Shown: positions 39,379 to 47,260, numbered from the stretch's first letter. The stretch is DNA of 61,118 nt from Actinomycetes bacterium (GCA_021820665.1 JAKADK010000008.1:1-61118); one strand, 5' to 3'. The notes: generated by a model from the letters alone, not told the origin. Translations and numbers: made by a program.

Positions 39379-40383
39379 GTGTCCGTCGAGTCGGCAAAGT
39401 GGGCGTGGGCCTTGGGTGCCCTCGGTTTCGAGGTCCTGACCGTGGCCGGATCGGGGCCGGTCGACCGATGCCTCCCCGGCCTGGCCATCGGCGCGCCCGA
39501 GCCGCCGACCCGGGACGAGGTGCTCGACGCGCTCGCCGAAGCCGATCTGGTCGTGGTGGAGAACCTGTGCTCGCTCCCCCTCAATCCGGCGGCAGGTGCC
39601 GTGGTGGCGGGCGCCCTCGCCGGACGAGCCACCGTCCTCCACCACCACGACCTCCCGTGGCAGCGGGCGGAGCTGGCCGGGCACCCGGCGCCTCCGGACG
39701 ACCCCCACTGGCGCCACGTGACCATCAACGAGCTGAGCCGCGCGCAGCTGCTCGCCCGGGGGATCACGGCCACGACGATCTACAACCGGTTCGATCCTGC
39801 GCCATTCGGCGGATCGGCCGCCCGTCAGGCAGAGGCCAGGAACGCCATGCGGGCGGCGTGGCACCTCGACGAGACGACGCGGCTCGTCCTGCAGCCGACC
39901 CGGGCGCTTCCCCGGAAGAACGTGGCTGGGGGGATCCGGGCCGCGGCTGAGCTCGGCGCCGTGTACTGGCTCCTCGGCGTCGCCGAGGACGGGTTCGGAC
40001 CCGAGTTGGAACGGCTCGTCGACGCGGCCGAGGTGCCCGTCCTGCGGGGTTGGCCCGACGGCCCCGGCCCGGGCCGCGACGCCGGCTCGGCCTATGCCGC
40101 CTGCGACGTGGTCGTGCTCCCGTCGACATGGGAGGGGTTCGGCAATCCCGCCATCGAGTCGGCAGTGCACCGGCGTCCACTCGTGATCGGGCCCTACCCG
40201 GTCGGGCGCGAGCTGGCGTCGTTCGGTTTCGACTGGTTCGGCCTCGGGGAGATCTCCCGGCTCGGGCGGTGGTTGGACGACCCGGACGCCTCGCTCCTCG
40301 ACCGGAACGCCCGGGTCGCCGCCACACGGTTCGCGCTGGAGGACCTACCCAGCGCGCTGGCCGACGTGCTCCCGACGTGGTGA
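39379..40383 (+). CDS. GT4-like glycosyltransferase
   Basis: At least 334 residues. The C-terminal half has ARALPRKNVAGGIRAA and PSTWEGFGNPAIESAVHRRP, a GT-B fold donor-site Glu motif. The first canonical start is the GTG at 39379, but coding similarity plainly continues upstream in frame: TAALLSFRLGGSDG is the expected first strand and glycine loop of this family. No ATG, GTG or TTG exists between that segment and the in-frame TAG at 39241; only ATT 39331 or CTG 39304/39346 are available. The acceptor is unknown; gmd next door suggests a deoxysugar or mannose glycan. Confidence 0.82.
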   Translation: MSVESAKWAWALGALGFEVLTVAGSGPVDRCLPGLAIGAPEPPTRDEVLDALAEADLVVVENLCSLPLNPAAGAVVAGALAGRATVLHHHDLPWQRAELAGHPAPPDDPHWRHVTINELSRAQLLARGITATTIYNRFDPAPFGGSAARQAEARNAMRAAWHLDETTRLVLQPTRALPRKNVAGGIRAAAELGAVYWLLGVAEDGFGPELERLVDAAEVPVLRGWPDGPGPGRDAGSAYAACDVVVLPSTWEGFGNPAIESAVHRRPLVIGPYPVGRELASFGFDWFGLGEISRLGRWLDDPDASLLDRNARVAATRFALEDLPSALADVLPTW

Positions 40384-40401
40384 GCGCGGCACGCGCCTAC
40401 A

Positions 40402-40486
40402 CCAGGTCGGCCTTGTCACCAGGTCGGCCTTGTCGCCAGGTGGACCTTGTCGCCAGGTCGGCCTTGTCGCCAGGTGGACCTTGTCG
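40402..40486. repeat. Five 17-bp repeats upstream of the TetR gene
   Basis: Units at 40402, 40419, 40436, 40453 and 40470 alternate between CCAGGTCGGCCTTGTCG and CCAGGTGGACCTTGTCG. The second form contains the palindrome AGGT-GG-ACCT; the first is one base off. They end 22 bases before the -10 of the downstream regulator gene. Confidence 0.95.
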
Positions 40487-40508
40487 CGAAGATGGCCGCG
40501 CGTTTCGC

Positions 40509-40514
40509 TAGAAT
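40509..40514 (+). promoter_or_regulatory. -10 element of a leaderless TetR mRNA
   Basis: TAGAAT is followed by exactly six bases and the ATG at 40521, so transcription should start on the start codon. No ribosome site precedes the ATG. Confidence 0.6.
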
Positions 40515-40520
40515 GCGAGC

Positions 40521-41210
40521 ATGGTCGACGCGCTGGCTCCAAGCACCACAGGCGAGGGGTTGCAGAGCGGGACGCCGGTCGTCCGGGGACGGGGCCGGCG
40601 GCTGACCGGCGTCCAGCGCCGGCGCCAGCTCTTCGACGTCGCCCTCTCCCTGTTCGCCGAGCGGGGGTACGCGGCGACGACGATGGACGACATCGCCGAA
40701 ACGGCCGGCGTCACCAAGCCACTCGTCTACCAGCACTTCGAGTCCAAGCGCGCCCTCTACCTCGAAATTGCCAACGACATCTCGGCCCAGCTCATCGACG
40801 CCATCTGCAACGCCGTGAAAAGGGCTCCCGGTCCTCGTCAACAGGTAGAGCAGGGATTTGCTGCCTATTTCTCGCTCGTCGTGAAGGAGGAGGCCGCGTT
40901 CCGCCTCCTCTACGGGCGCGACGCCCCCGACGACCCCGAGCTCGGCGAGGCGCTCCGCCGGGTGGAGGACACGATCGCCAGAACCATCGACCCCTTGATC
41001 GACGCCGGGCTGGACAGCGAGCACCGGCTCCTCCTCGCCTATGCCGTGGTGGGCATGGCGGAAGGTGTCAGCCGCTTCTGGATGGACCGGGACCGCTCCA
41101 GCAACGCCGGTGACGACTCCGGTCTGTCCCCGGACGAGAACGCCGCCCGGCTCGCCACCCGGCTCGCCGACATGGCGTGGGCCGGCCTCCGCCAGGTCCA
41201 CCGGGTCTGA
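40521..41210 (+). CDS. TetR/AcrR-family transcriptional regulator
   Basis: 229 residues. The HTH lies at about 35-80 (LFDVALSLFAERGYAATTMDDIAETAGVTKPLVYQHFESKRALY). The C-terminal ligand domain resembles the common actinobacterial TetR_C group (YFSLVVKEEAAFRLLYGRDAPDDPEL). The first 27 residues are a variable tail. It probably binds the repeat array upstream of its own promoter. Targets are not apparent. Confidence 0.92.
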   Translation: MVDALAPSTTGEGLQSGTPVVRGRGRRLTGVQRRRQLFDVALSLFAERGYAATTMDDIAETAGVTKPLVYQHFESKRALYLEIANDISAQLIDAICNAVKRAPGPRQQVEQGFAAYFSLVVKEEAAFRLLYGRDAPDDPELGEALRRVEDTIARTIDPLIDAGLDSEHRLLLAYAVVGMAEGVSRFWMDRDRSSNAGDDSGLSPDENAARLATRLADMAWAGLRQVHRV

Positions 41211-41217
41211 TCGTCGG

Positions 41218-41238
41218 GGCCGGCAAGGGTAGCCGGCC
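41218..41238. terminator. Hairpin between convergent tetR and rskA
   Basis: GGCCGGC-AAGGGTA-GCCGGCC, a 7-bp GC stem 8 bases after the tetR stop. It could end transcription from either side; there is no T-tract. A CCGCTGGTGCTGA direct repeat follows. Confidence 0.5.
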
Positions 41239-41321
41239 ACCCGGTGTGATCGGCCGATCCGGCCCGCTGGTGCTGACCCCGCTGGTGCTGATCGGCGTGG
41301 GCCGTCCGACCGTCGGGTCAC

Positions 41322-42275
41322 TCAGGTGAGGAGCGACCCCTCCACCACTGGTTGGCGCGTGCTCCGCACCACTCCACCGGCGTGCTCGTCGGTCACGGCG
41401 AACGCACTGATCGGGGCGTTCGGGTCAACACTGAAGGCCACGACGTCCGGCTTCGCCCCGAGCAGGCCCAACGAGATGGCGGTGCCGTCCATCATCCCCC
41501 AGAGCTGGTAGGTCCGGTCCGGGGGGAGCTTGGCCAGCCCGGACGCCAGCACGTACCCGGTCCCCGACGAGGTGAGGACGATGGTGGCCGTCGCCATCCC
41601 GTGAGAGCCCACCGGCGGCTGGAGCGCGATCCTCCGGCTGGTGGGGTTCTCCAGGGCCATGTCCGCCGCCCGCGTGAGCGCCGGCTGGCTGGCCGCCGCC
41701 TGCATCTGGCTGACCTGGCGATCCAGGTGAGCGACCTGGATCCCGAGCACGGCGACGAGCACGGCGGCGGCGGCGGCCACCACGCTCACCGCCCAGAACA
41801 TCGCCCTCCCCCGCCGGCGGGCCGCCGCGATCGGGACCACCTGGGCGCTCCCGTCTCCCCCGGGTGCTGCCATCGGCTGACCGGCGGCGCCCGGCACGCA
41901 TGGACCCGCTCCACGGCCCGGGCGGCCCGGCCCGGCCTCGTCGGTGCCGCGTGGCACGGCGTCGGGATCCGCCGGATGGTCGAGACGCGACGCCAGGCGC
42001 TCCCACGGTGCGGGACCGGACGCCAACCGGCCGGCGATCCCTTCCCAGAGCGCCTCGGGAGCGCCGCCCCCCGAGTTGGCGAGCATGCCGGAGACCTCGT
42101 GGTGAGCCGCCACCTCGGCCGCGCACCGTGGGCACGACAGGAGATGCACCCGCACGATGTCGGCCTCGTCGGGGTCGAGGGCATCCAGGGCGTAGACGCC
42201 CAAGAGCTCCTGGATCTCCTCGTGGGTCAGCTCGCGACCGTCCACCGCCCCGCCCCGGTCCTCGTAGAGGCTCAT
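41322..42275 (-). CDS. rskA: RskA-like anti-sigma factor
   Basis: 317 residues. An N-terminal zinc-associated anti-sigma domain has the motif H44-x3-C48-x2-C51. A Pro/Gly-rich linker leads to one TM (about 159-180), and the extracytoplasmic C-terminus is the RskA domain (PTSRRIALQPPVGSHGMATATIVLTSSGTGYVLASGLAKLPPDRTYQLWGM is visible across 210-270). RskA-type proteins hold sigma K at the membrane until proteolysis. The ATG overlaps the sigma gene stop as ATGA. Confidence 0.93.
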   Translation of the reverse strand: MSLYEDRGGAVDGRELTHEEIQELLGVYALDALDPDEADIVRVHLLSCPRCAAEVAAHHEVSGMLANSGGGAPEALWEGIAGRLASGPAPWERLASRLDHPADPDAVPRGTDEAGPGRPGRGAGPCVPGAAGQPMAAPGGDGSAQVVPIAAARRRGRAMFWAVSVVAAAAAVLVAVLGIQVAHLDRQVSQMQAAASQPALTRAADMALENPTSRRIALQPPVGSHGMATATIVLTSSGTGYVLASGLAKLPPDRTYQLWGMMDGTAISLGLLGAKPDVVAFSVDPNAPISAFAVTDEHAGGVVRSTRQPVVEGSLLT

Positions 42276-42853
42276 CGTTCCGCCCCCGCCGGCTGCACGC
42301 CGCGCTCCGCCAGGCCGACACGCAGCTTCTGGAGCCCGACCCGGATCCGGCTCTTCACCGTCCCCTCGGGGGCACCCAGCATCTCGGCCACCTCCTTGTA
42401 CGTATGACCGCCGAAGTAGGCCAATTCTATGGGCCGGCGCATCTCCTCGGGCAGCGAGCCCAACGCCTCTTTCACCTGGGCGGCGACCGCCATGTCCCAG
42501 ACCTGGCGCTCCAGGTCGTAGCCGGCCGTGGCCGTCTCGAAAGAGGTCCGCTCCTCCCTCCGCTTGCGCGACGTCTCCGCCCGGACAAGGTCCACGGCCT
42601 TGCCGTGGGTGCGGGCGAGCAGGTAGGAGCGGAGCGTCCCCCGTTGGGAGTCGAACTTCTCTGGGTGCTGCCAGAGGTCGAGGAAAACCTCCTGGGTTAC
42701 CTCCTCTGCCGGCTGGGTAGCGCGCAGCACCCGTCGGGCCAACGCATGGACGGCGCCACCGTGGCGACGATAGACCTCGGCCAACGCCGGCTCGTGCCAG
42801 CGCCCGATAGCCACCACCAGGTTGGCGTCGCTCGCCAGCTCCAGGTCGATCAT
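42272..42853 (-). CDS. sigK: ECF sigma factor, SigK-like
   Basis: 193 residues. Region 2 (ALAEVYRRHGGAVHALARRV, EEVTQEVFLDLW) and region 4 (LPEEMRRPIELAYFGGHTYKEVAEML, GTVKSRIRVGLQKLR) are complete. ATG 42853 is chosen because region 2 begins soon after and a SigK-like promoter lies directly before it; the frame is open to 43093. It is coupled to the rskA-like gene. The four nearby promoter-like sequences support a SigK-type specificity. Confidence 0.9.
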   Translation of the reverse strand: MIDLELASDANLVVAIGRWHEPALAEVYRRHGGAVHALARRVLRATQPAEEVTQEVFLDLWQHPEKFDSQRGTLRSYLLARTHGKAVDLVRAETSRKRREERTSFETATAGYDLERQVWDMAVAAQVKEALGSLPEEMRRPIELAYFGGHTYKEVAEMLGAPEGTVKSRIRVGLQKLRVGLAERGVQPAGAER

Positions 42854-42864
42854 CTCAAAGCCCT

Positions 42865-42892
42865 CTTCGGAGCCGGGAGGCGCTCCGGATGA
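42865..42892 (-). promoter_or_regulatory. SigK-like promoter of the sigma/anti-sigma operon
   Basis: On the minus strand TCATCC (42892-42887), 16 bases, CCGAAG (42870-42865), then 11 bases to the sigma ATG. M. tuberculosis SigK uses CCATCC-N16/17-CCGAAT. Suggests autoregulation. Confidence 0.65.
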
Positions 42893-43029
42893 GATCGGCT
42901 GACCGGGCGCGCCGGGCGACGCCGGCGCCGTCAGCGGGCTCGCCGTCACGTCCCCGCTGACGGCGTCGTCCACGGGCCCACCGTAGCCGTGCCAGGCCGG
43001 CGAGAACCGGATCGTTCCCGCCAGCGCCG

Positions 43030-43057
43030 ACATCCGTTGCCGGCGCCGACTCCGAAC
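43030..43057 (+). promoter_or_regulatory. SigK-like promoter of the cupredoxin gene
   Basis: ACATCC, 16 bases, CCGAAC, then 8 bases to the ATG at 43066, which would make the mRNA leaderless or nearly so. Confidence 0.65.
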
Positions 43058-43065
43058 AAGGGGAG

Positions 43066-43491
43066 ATGACACCCCCCACCAGCCCCCGGTCACCGTCCAC
43101 TTCCCGGTTCACACGGGTGCTCGCCGTCGTGGCCGTCGCCGGCGTCGCCCTGACCGTGGCCGCCTGCTCCTCGACGGCACCGGCGACCGATGCGACGAAC
43201 ACGTCACGGTCGGTGCAGGCGGCACCCTCGGCAACGAAGCCCGACACCATCATCATCCATAACTTCGCCTTCCACCCGGGCACGCTCACTGTGGTCCCCG
43301 GGGTCACGGTCACGGTCACGAACGAGGACAAGGTGGCCCACACGGTCACGTCCACGTCGGGCCACTACTTCACCACCGGCGACGTTGACCCCGGCACGAC
43401 CGTGACGTTCCGCGCCCCGACGAAGCCGGGCACCTACCCCTACTTCTGCGAGATCCACCAGTACATGACCGGAACGCTCGTCGTGAAGTAG
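43066..43491 (+). CDS. Plastocyanin-like blue copper lipoprotein
   Basis: 141 residues. The signal peptide ends at the lipobox TVAAC (Cys34), so the protein is tethered to the outer face of the membrane. A Thr/Ala linker leads to a cupredoxin domain with type 1 copper ligands His92, Cys128, His131 and Met134 (AHTVTS ... YFCEIHQYMTG). It should be a one-electron carrier. It is divergent from the sigma gene and upstream of two ferritin-like genes, and its promoter matches the SigK pattern. Confidence 0.93.
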   Translation: MTPPTSPRSPSTSRFTRVLAVVAVAGVALTVAACSSTAPATDATNTSRSVQAAPSATKPDTIIIHNFAFHPGTLTVVPGVTVTVTNEDKVAHTVTSTSGHYFTTGDVDPGTTVTFRAPTKPGTYPYFCEIHQYMTGTLVVK

Positions 43492-43494
43492 TCG

Positions 43495-43521
43495 TCATCC
43501 GCCTGTCCCGCCGCTCCGAAG
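43495..43521 (+). promoter_or_regulatory. SigK-like promoter of the ferritin-like gene pair
   Basis: TCATCC, 15 bases, CCGAAG, starting four bases after the cupredoxin stop. This would give the ferritin-like operon a leader of about 120 nt; nothing else is recognisable in the gap to 43650. Confidence 0.55.
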
Positions 43522-43649
43522 AACGTCGGGAGCCAGGCAGGAGCGCCTCACCGAGCCTCACCGAGGAGCGTTGCCCACCCCGGGACCATCGCCCCACACA
43601 GGCAGCCGGAGCTGGCCGACCACCGAAGAGAAGAGAGGAGAGGAACACC

Positions 43650-44552
43650 ATGAGAGGACCGCTGCGAGGCCGCAGAGGGAGCCGGGCTCCCGAGGCCGTG
43701 GACGTCGACCCTGGCGCCATGACGTCGCTCGTCGAGGAGTCCCAGGACATCCACCACGACGCCATGGCAGCGACCGAGGCGAACCTGGAGGAGATGGTCG
43801 AGGTCGGCCGCGAGGCCCGGGCCCGGAACCAGGTCGACGTCGGCGAGTCGCGCCGGGTGGCCGCCGAGCGTTCGCGCCGCCTGTCGGGCGCCGCCTTCGG
43901 AGGCGGGGCGTTGGCAGCAGCCGGGATCGGGACGGCAATGGCCGCCCTGCTGGCGTCACCCGCCCTCGCCGACTCGGCCCAGGACATCCAGATCCTCCAG
44001 ACCGCGGCTTCCATCGAGGTACTGGCGGTCGCCACCTACGGCACGGCACTGACCCTGCCCTTCATCGGTGGTGCGACGGCCAACCCCCTCGTCAAGGCGT
44101 TCTGCGAGACCACGAAGAGCCAGCACAGCCAGCACCTCCAGGCGTTCAACGCCGCCGTGACCCAGCTAGGGGGCAAGCCCCAGAACAACCCCGATCCGGT
44201 GCTCGCCAAGGTCGTCAAAGTGGCCGAGCCGGGATTGACCGGACCGCTCCCGGTCGTGAAGCTCGCGCTCGAGCTCGAGACGGGAGCGGCGGAGACCTAC
44301 GTCGCCGACTGTGCCGCTCTCTCGGACAACCACGCCAAAGCGGTCACCGCCTCGATCATGGGAGTGGAGGCCCAGCACGCTGCGGTCCTCCTCGCCGTCC
44401 AGGCGCTGCTGGAAGCGAACGCCCCCCAGCTCATCGCGCTGTCGCCCGCCGACGTGACCAGCCTACCGGCAGCGGCAGGATCAGTCGGGTTCCCCAACGC
44501 CTTCTACCCCACCAACGACGCCCGCCCGGCACGTGAAGGAGCACTCTCATGA
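43650..44552 (+). CDS. Exported ferritin-like domain protein 1
   Basis: 300 residues. About 75 cytoplasmic-type residues precede an arginine pair and hydrophobic segment (SRRLSGAAFGGGALAAAG, about 76-106) ending ASPALA, a likely Tat-style signal or anchor. The mature part is a four-helix ferritin-like bundle with candidate metal ligands in SIEVLAVATYG, KSQHSQHLQAF, LELETGAAETY and GVEAQHAAVL. It has a good site (GAGAGGA) upstream and overlaps the next gene by ATGA. Its electron or metal substrate is unknown; the neighbours suggest envelope redox chemistry. Confidence 0.85.
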   Translation: MRGPLRGRRGSRAPEAVDVDPGAMTSLVEESQDIHHDAMAATEANLEEMVEVGREARARNQVDVGESRRVAAERSRRLSGAAFGGGALAAAGIGTAMAALLASPALADSAQDIQILQTAASIEVLAVATYGTALTLPFIGGATANPLVKAFCETTKSQHSQHLQAFNAAVTQLGGKPQNNPDPVLAKVVKVAEPGLTGPLPVVKLALELETGAAETYVADCAALSDNHAKAVTASIMGVEAQHAAVLLAVQALLEANAPQLIALSPADVTSLPAAAGSVGFPNAFYPTNDARPAREGALS

Positions 44553-45325
44553 AGCGCCGTTCCCCCGCCCCAGAGGTCATGGCCATCTCCGAGCGCGAGC
44601 TCACCGTGATGACTGCTGACCTCGACCAGATGCACCACGACATCGGCATGCCGGCCATGAGAGAAGCCCTTGACGAGTGGGTCGAGAAGACCCGCTCCTC
44701 CCGTCGGAGCTTCCTCGTCGGGGCCGGCGCCCTGGCCGGTGGCGCCGTACTGGCCGCCTGCTCCTCAAAGCCGTCGAGCTCGTCCTCGACGACGGCGAAG
44801 CCAGCGACGACGGCGAAGCTGACCGGCGACCTGGCCGTGGCGGCGCTGGCTGCCAGCCTGGAGAACCTGGCGGTGGCCGCCTATGGGGATGCCATCAGTG
44901 CCGCCACCGCCGGAAAACTGGGCTCGGTGCCTGCTCCGATCGTGACCTTTGCCAAGACGGCAAAGAGCCAGCACTACGACCACGGCCTCGCGTGGAACGC
45001 CGCCATCAAGGCAGCCGGCCACAAGCCCGTCACCGAGACGGACCCGGTGGTGACGCCTCAGATCACTGCGGCGTTCGCCAAGGTCACCGACGTCACCGGG
45101 GTGGCCCAACTGGCGCTGAACCTGGAGAACGTGGCCGCTCAGACATACCAGTCGGCTGTGCCTGCCGTCACGGCCACCTCGGCGATCAAGGTTGCCGCCA
45201 GCATCCAGCCGGTTGAGCTCCAGCACGCCGCCATCCTCAACTTCGTGCTCGGGCAGTACCCCGTGCCGAACGCGTTCAACCCCACCAGCCTCGCCCGGCC
45301 GGTCACCGACTACACGAACGGCTGA
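44549..45325 (+). CDS. Tat-exported ferritin-like lipoprotein 2
   Basis: 258 residues, paralogous to the preceding protein. A 48-residue N-terminal extension precedes a clear twin-arginine signal (SRRSFLVGAGALAGG) and a lipobox (LAAC, Cys71), then a Ser/Thr linker. The ferritin-like helices repeat the ligand pattern (SLENLAVAAYGDAI, KSQHYDHGLAW, NLENVAAQTY, PVELQHAAIL). Tat export implies folding with metal in the cytoplasm. Translationally coupled to protein 1; the operon ends at a strong hairpin. Confidence 0.87.
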   Translation: MKRRSPAPEVMAISERELTVMTADLDQMHHDIGMPAMREALDEWVEKTRSSRRSFLVGAGALAGGAVLAACSSKPSSSSSTTAKPATTAKLTGDLAVAALAASLENLAVAAYGDAISAATAGKLGSVPAPIVTFAKTAKSQHYDHGLAWNAAIKAAGHKPVTETDPVVTPQITAAFAKVTDVTGVAQLALNLENVAAQTYQSAVPAVTATSAIKVAASIQPVELQHAAILNFVLGQYPVPNAFNPTSLARPVTDYTNG

Positions 45326-45375
45326 CCGACCACGAGATCTCCGGGGGCGGACCCCGCCTCTGTGCCCCCGGGAGC

Positions 45376-45407
45376 ACGACAGCCGGCTCGCAAGAGCCGG
45401 CTGTCGT
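45376..45407 (+). terminator. Strong hairpin after the ferritin-like operon
   Basis: A perfect 14-bp stem (ACGACAGCCGGCTC and its complement) with a GCAA tetraloop, 50 bases after the stop. No T-tract. It separates this operon from the diiron gene. Confidence 0.85.
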
Positions 45408-45523
45408 CGCGCCGGTAGGCCGATACGCCCTTGCGTCGCCGGTCCGGGAGCTCTCCGTCCGCGCGCGGGGCAGTAGAGCGGGCCGGCAGATCGGGGCCGC
45501 AGTTCGTCCTCCGGGAGGACAGT

Positions 45524-45550
45524 TCATCCTCCGGGGCGATCGTCTCGAAT
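45524..45550 (+). promoter_or_regulatory. SigK-like promoter of the diiron protein gene
   Basis: TCATCC, 15 bases, TCGAAT, then 7 bases to the ATG at 45558, which has no ribosome site and is probably leaderless. A near copy of the -35 region (AGTTCGTCCTCCGGG) lies 20 bases upstream. Confidence 0.6.
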
Positions 45551-45557
45551 ACTGTGC

Positions 45558-46334
45558 ATGAGCTTCGACATCGATACCTACCGCCGGATCACTGCGAAGC
45601 TGTCCTTCGAGGACATCGACTTCGACGCCTTCCGGGATTGTCCTCTGACCGCCGATGCCCTGCGCTGCCTGCGCTACATGCACGACGTCGAGAACCACAC
45701 CGTCTGCTACCTCCGCGACGTGCTCGTGACGCGGGCACACCGGGACCCCGAGGTGACGTCGTTCCTCACGCTCTGGAACTTCGAGGAGTACTGGCACGGT
45801 GAGGCGATCGCCCGGGTGCTCGCCGCCCACGACGAGACCTCGGGGATCGGCCGCATCGCCGCCATGCGGCAGCGGCTACCTCGCCGGGACGGCCTCCGGC
45901 CGATCTCGTTCCAGGTGGCCTCGGCGGTAACTCCTCACCTCACGGCCGTGCAGATGACGTGGGGCGCCGTCAACGAGTGGACGACACAGGCCGGCTATGC
46001 CCGACTGGCGGGGCTGGCCGACCATCCGGTGCTCACCGAGCTGCTCTCCCGGATCATGAAACAGGAGGGCCGGCACATCGACTTCTACGCCTCGCAGGCC
46101 AAAAGTCGGTTGGGCGGCAGCCGGGCTGCCCAGCGCATCACCCGGTGGGCGCTTCGGAAGTACTGGGCACCGGTCGGGAGCGGCGTGATGCCGACGGACG
46201 AGGTCCGCTTCCTCAGCTCCTACCTCTTCGGTGGCGAGGAAGGCCGCGCCATGGCCGACCGGATCGACCGGCGGGTGGACCGGCTCCCCGGGCTCGACGG
46301 GCTCGGGCTCATGAAGGGCGTGGTAGCGGCCTGA
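45558..46334 (+). CDS. Diiron ferritin-fold protein, acyl-ACP desaturase-like
   Basis: 258 residues, cytosolic. The six carboxylate/His ligand positions of a diiron site are visible: Glu45, Glu77-x2-His80 (FEEYWH), Glu140 and Glu170-x2-His173 (EGRH). The helical pattern resembles acyl-ACP desaturases (DesA) and related oxygenases. No fatty acid gene is adjacent; its promoter-like element groups it with the SigK locus. A desaturase, oxidase or iron-handling role cannot be decided from sequence. Confidence 0.82.
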   Translation: MSFDIDTYRRITAKLSFEDIDFDAFRDCPLTADALRCLRYMHDVENHTVCYLRDVLVTRAHRDPEVTSFLTLWNFEEYWHGEAIARVLAAHDETSGIGRIAAMRQRLPRRDGLRPISFQVASAVTPHLTAVQMTWGAVNEWTTQAGYARLAGLADHPVLTELLSRIMKQEGRHIDFYASQAKSRLGGSRAAQRITRWALRKYWAPVGSGVMPTDEVRFLSSYLFGGEEGRAMADRIDRRVDRLPGLDGLGLMKGVVAA

Positions 46335-46353
46335 GCATGCGGCATCCGGTGCA

Positions 46354-46416
46354 CCGACCATGCCGACCATGCCGACCATGCCGACCATGCCGACCATGCC
46401 GACCATGCCGACCATG
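46354..46416. repeat. 9-bp tandem repeat, 7 copies
   Basis: CCGACCATG repeats seven times exactly, ending 19 bases before the GTG of the YwaF-family gene. Each unit carries an ATG in one frame. Confidence 0.97.
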
Positions 46417-46435
46417 CAAGGCGTACCATCGGGGC

Positions 46436-47254
46436 GTGCCGGTGTTCTCGGCGACATACGTCGTGACGTTGCTCGCCACCGCGGCGTGCGCCGCCGGTTT
46501 GGTCCTCGTGGGCCGACGGTGGCCCGGGAGGGCCTCTCGCCGGGCCGGACGGCTCCTGGCTTTGGTGCTCATGGCCGTGAGCGTGACGTGGATCGTCACC
46601 ACCACGACGGGCGCGCCGTGGTCGTGGGGGTCGTCGCTCCCGCTTCCCCTGTGTGACCTGGCCACCCTGGTAGCAGCGGCAGCCCTGTGGTGGCGGCGGC
46701 CGATCCTGGTGGAGCTCACCTATTTCTGGGGATTGGCCGGAACGCTCCAGGCGCTGCTCACCCCGGACGTGCAGGTCGGCTTCCCCAGCCTGGTGTTCGT
46801 CGAGTATGTGGTGGCCCACGCCGGCATCGTCGCCGCTGCCCTGTTCCTCGTGGCCGGTGAACGGGTGGCGCCCCGACCGGGGTCGCCCCGGCGTGTGTAC
46901 CTCATCACATTGGCTTACACCGCGTTCGTCGGCGCCGTCGACGCCGTGAGCGGTGGCGACTATATGTTCCTCCGCCACCCTCCGGCGGCGACGACGATGC
47001 TGTCGGCGCTCGGACCGTGGCCGTGGTACCTGGTGTCGGCGGCAGGTGTCGCCGCCGTGCTCCTCGCCCTCCTCGACGCCCCCTTCTGGTGGCACCGGCG
47101 CCAGGTCCGGCGCCAGGGCGGGCCACAACCGTCGGTCACGGAACCCGTTCCTCCACAGCGCCTCGGCACGACGACGTTGCGTCCGGCAGGTCCGGCAGGT
47201 CCGGCAGGTCCGGCGGGCACCCAGCACGCCAGCGCGAATAGTCGACTAGATTAG
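46436..47254 (+). CDS. YwaF/TIGR02206 family integral membrane protein
   Basis: 272 residues, about seven TM segments, with the family blocks LPLPLCDLATLVAA, LVELTYFWGLAGTLQALLTPD, FVEYVVAHAGIV and GGDYMFLRHPP. Function unknown in the family. The GTG at 46436 is chosen; an in-frame ATG at 46338 would translate the 9-bp repeats into seven Arg-Pro-Cys units, which looks artificial. The C-terminus has a Pro-Ala-Gly repeat. Confidence 0.85.
   Translation: MPVFSATYVVTLLATAACAAGLVLVGRRWPGRASRRAGRLLALVLMAVSVTWIVTTTTGAPWSWGSSLPLPLCDLATLVAAAALWWRRPILVELTYFWGLAGTLQALLTPDVQVGFPSLVFVEYVVAHAGIVAAALFLVAGERVAPRPGSPRRVYLITLAYTAFVGAVDAVSGGDYMFLRHPPAATTMLSALGPWPWYLVSAAGVAAVLLALLDAPFWWHRRQVRRQGGPQPSVTEPVPPQRLGTTTLRPAGPAGPAGPAGTQHASANSRLD
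47180..47215. repeat. 9-bp tandem repeat, 4 copies, in the YwaF-family gene
   Basis: GGTCCGGCA repeats about four times and encodes Pro-Ala-Gly units at the C-terminus. Confidence 0.92.
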
Positions 47255-47260
47255 TAAGCT
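47239..47260 (+). promoter_or_regulatory. AT-rich palindrome and candidate -10 before the DUF4395 gene
   Basis: TAGTCGACTA is a perfect 10-bp palindrome at the end of the previous gene, followed by TAGATT and TAAGCT, both TANNNT candidates, 45 to 60 bases before the ATG. This is a local AT-rich patch in a GC-rich region. Confidence 0.35.

Noticed and set aside
40402..40486. CRISPR-like array
   Set aside because: Units of 17 bp are contiguous with no spacers, and no cas genes are present.
46338..46435. Start at ATG 46338 giving a (Arg-Pro-Cys)7 leader on the YwaF-family protein
   Set aside because: The leader is just the translated 9-bp minisatellite, and homology begins at VPVFSATYVV; the GTG at 46436 is simpler.
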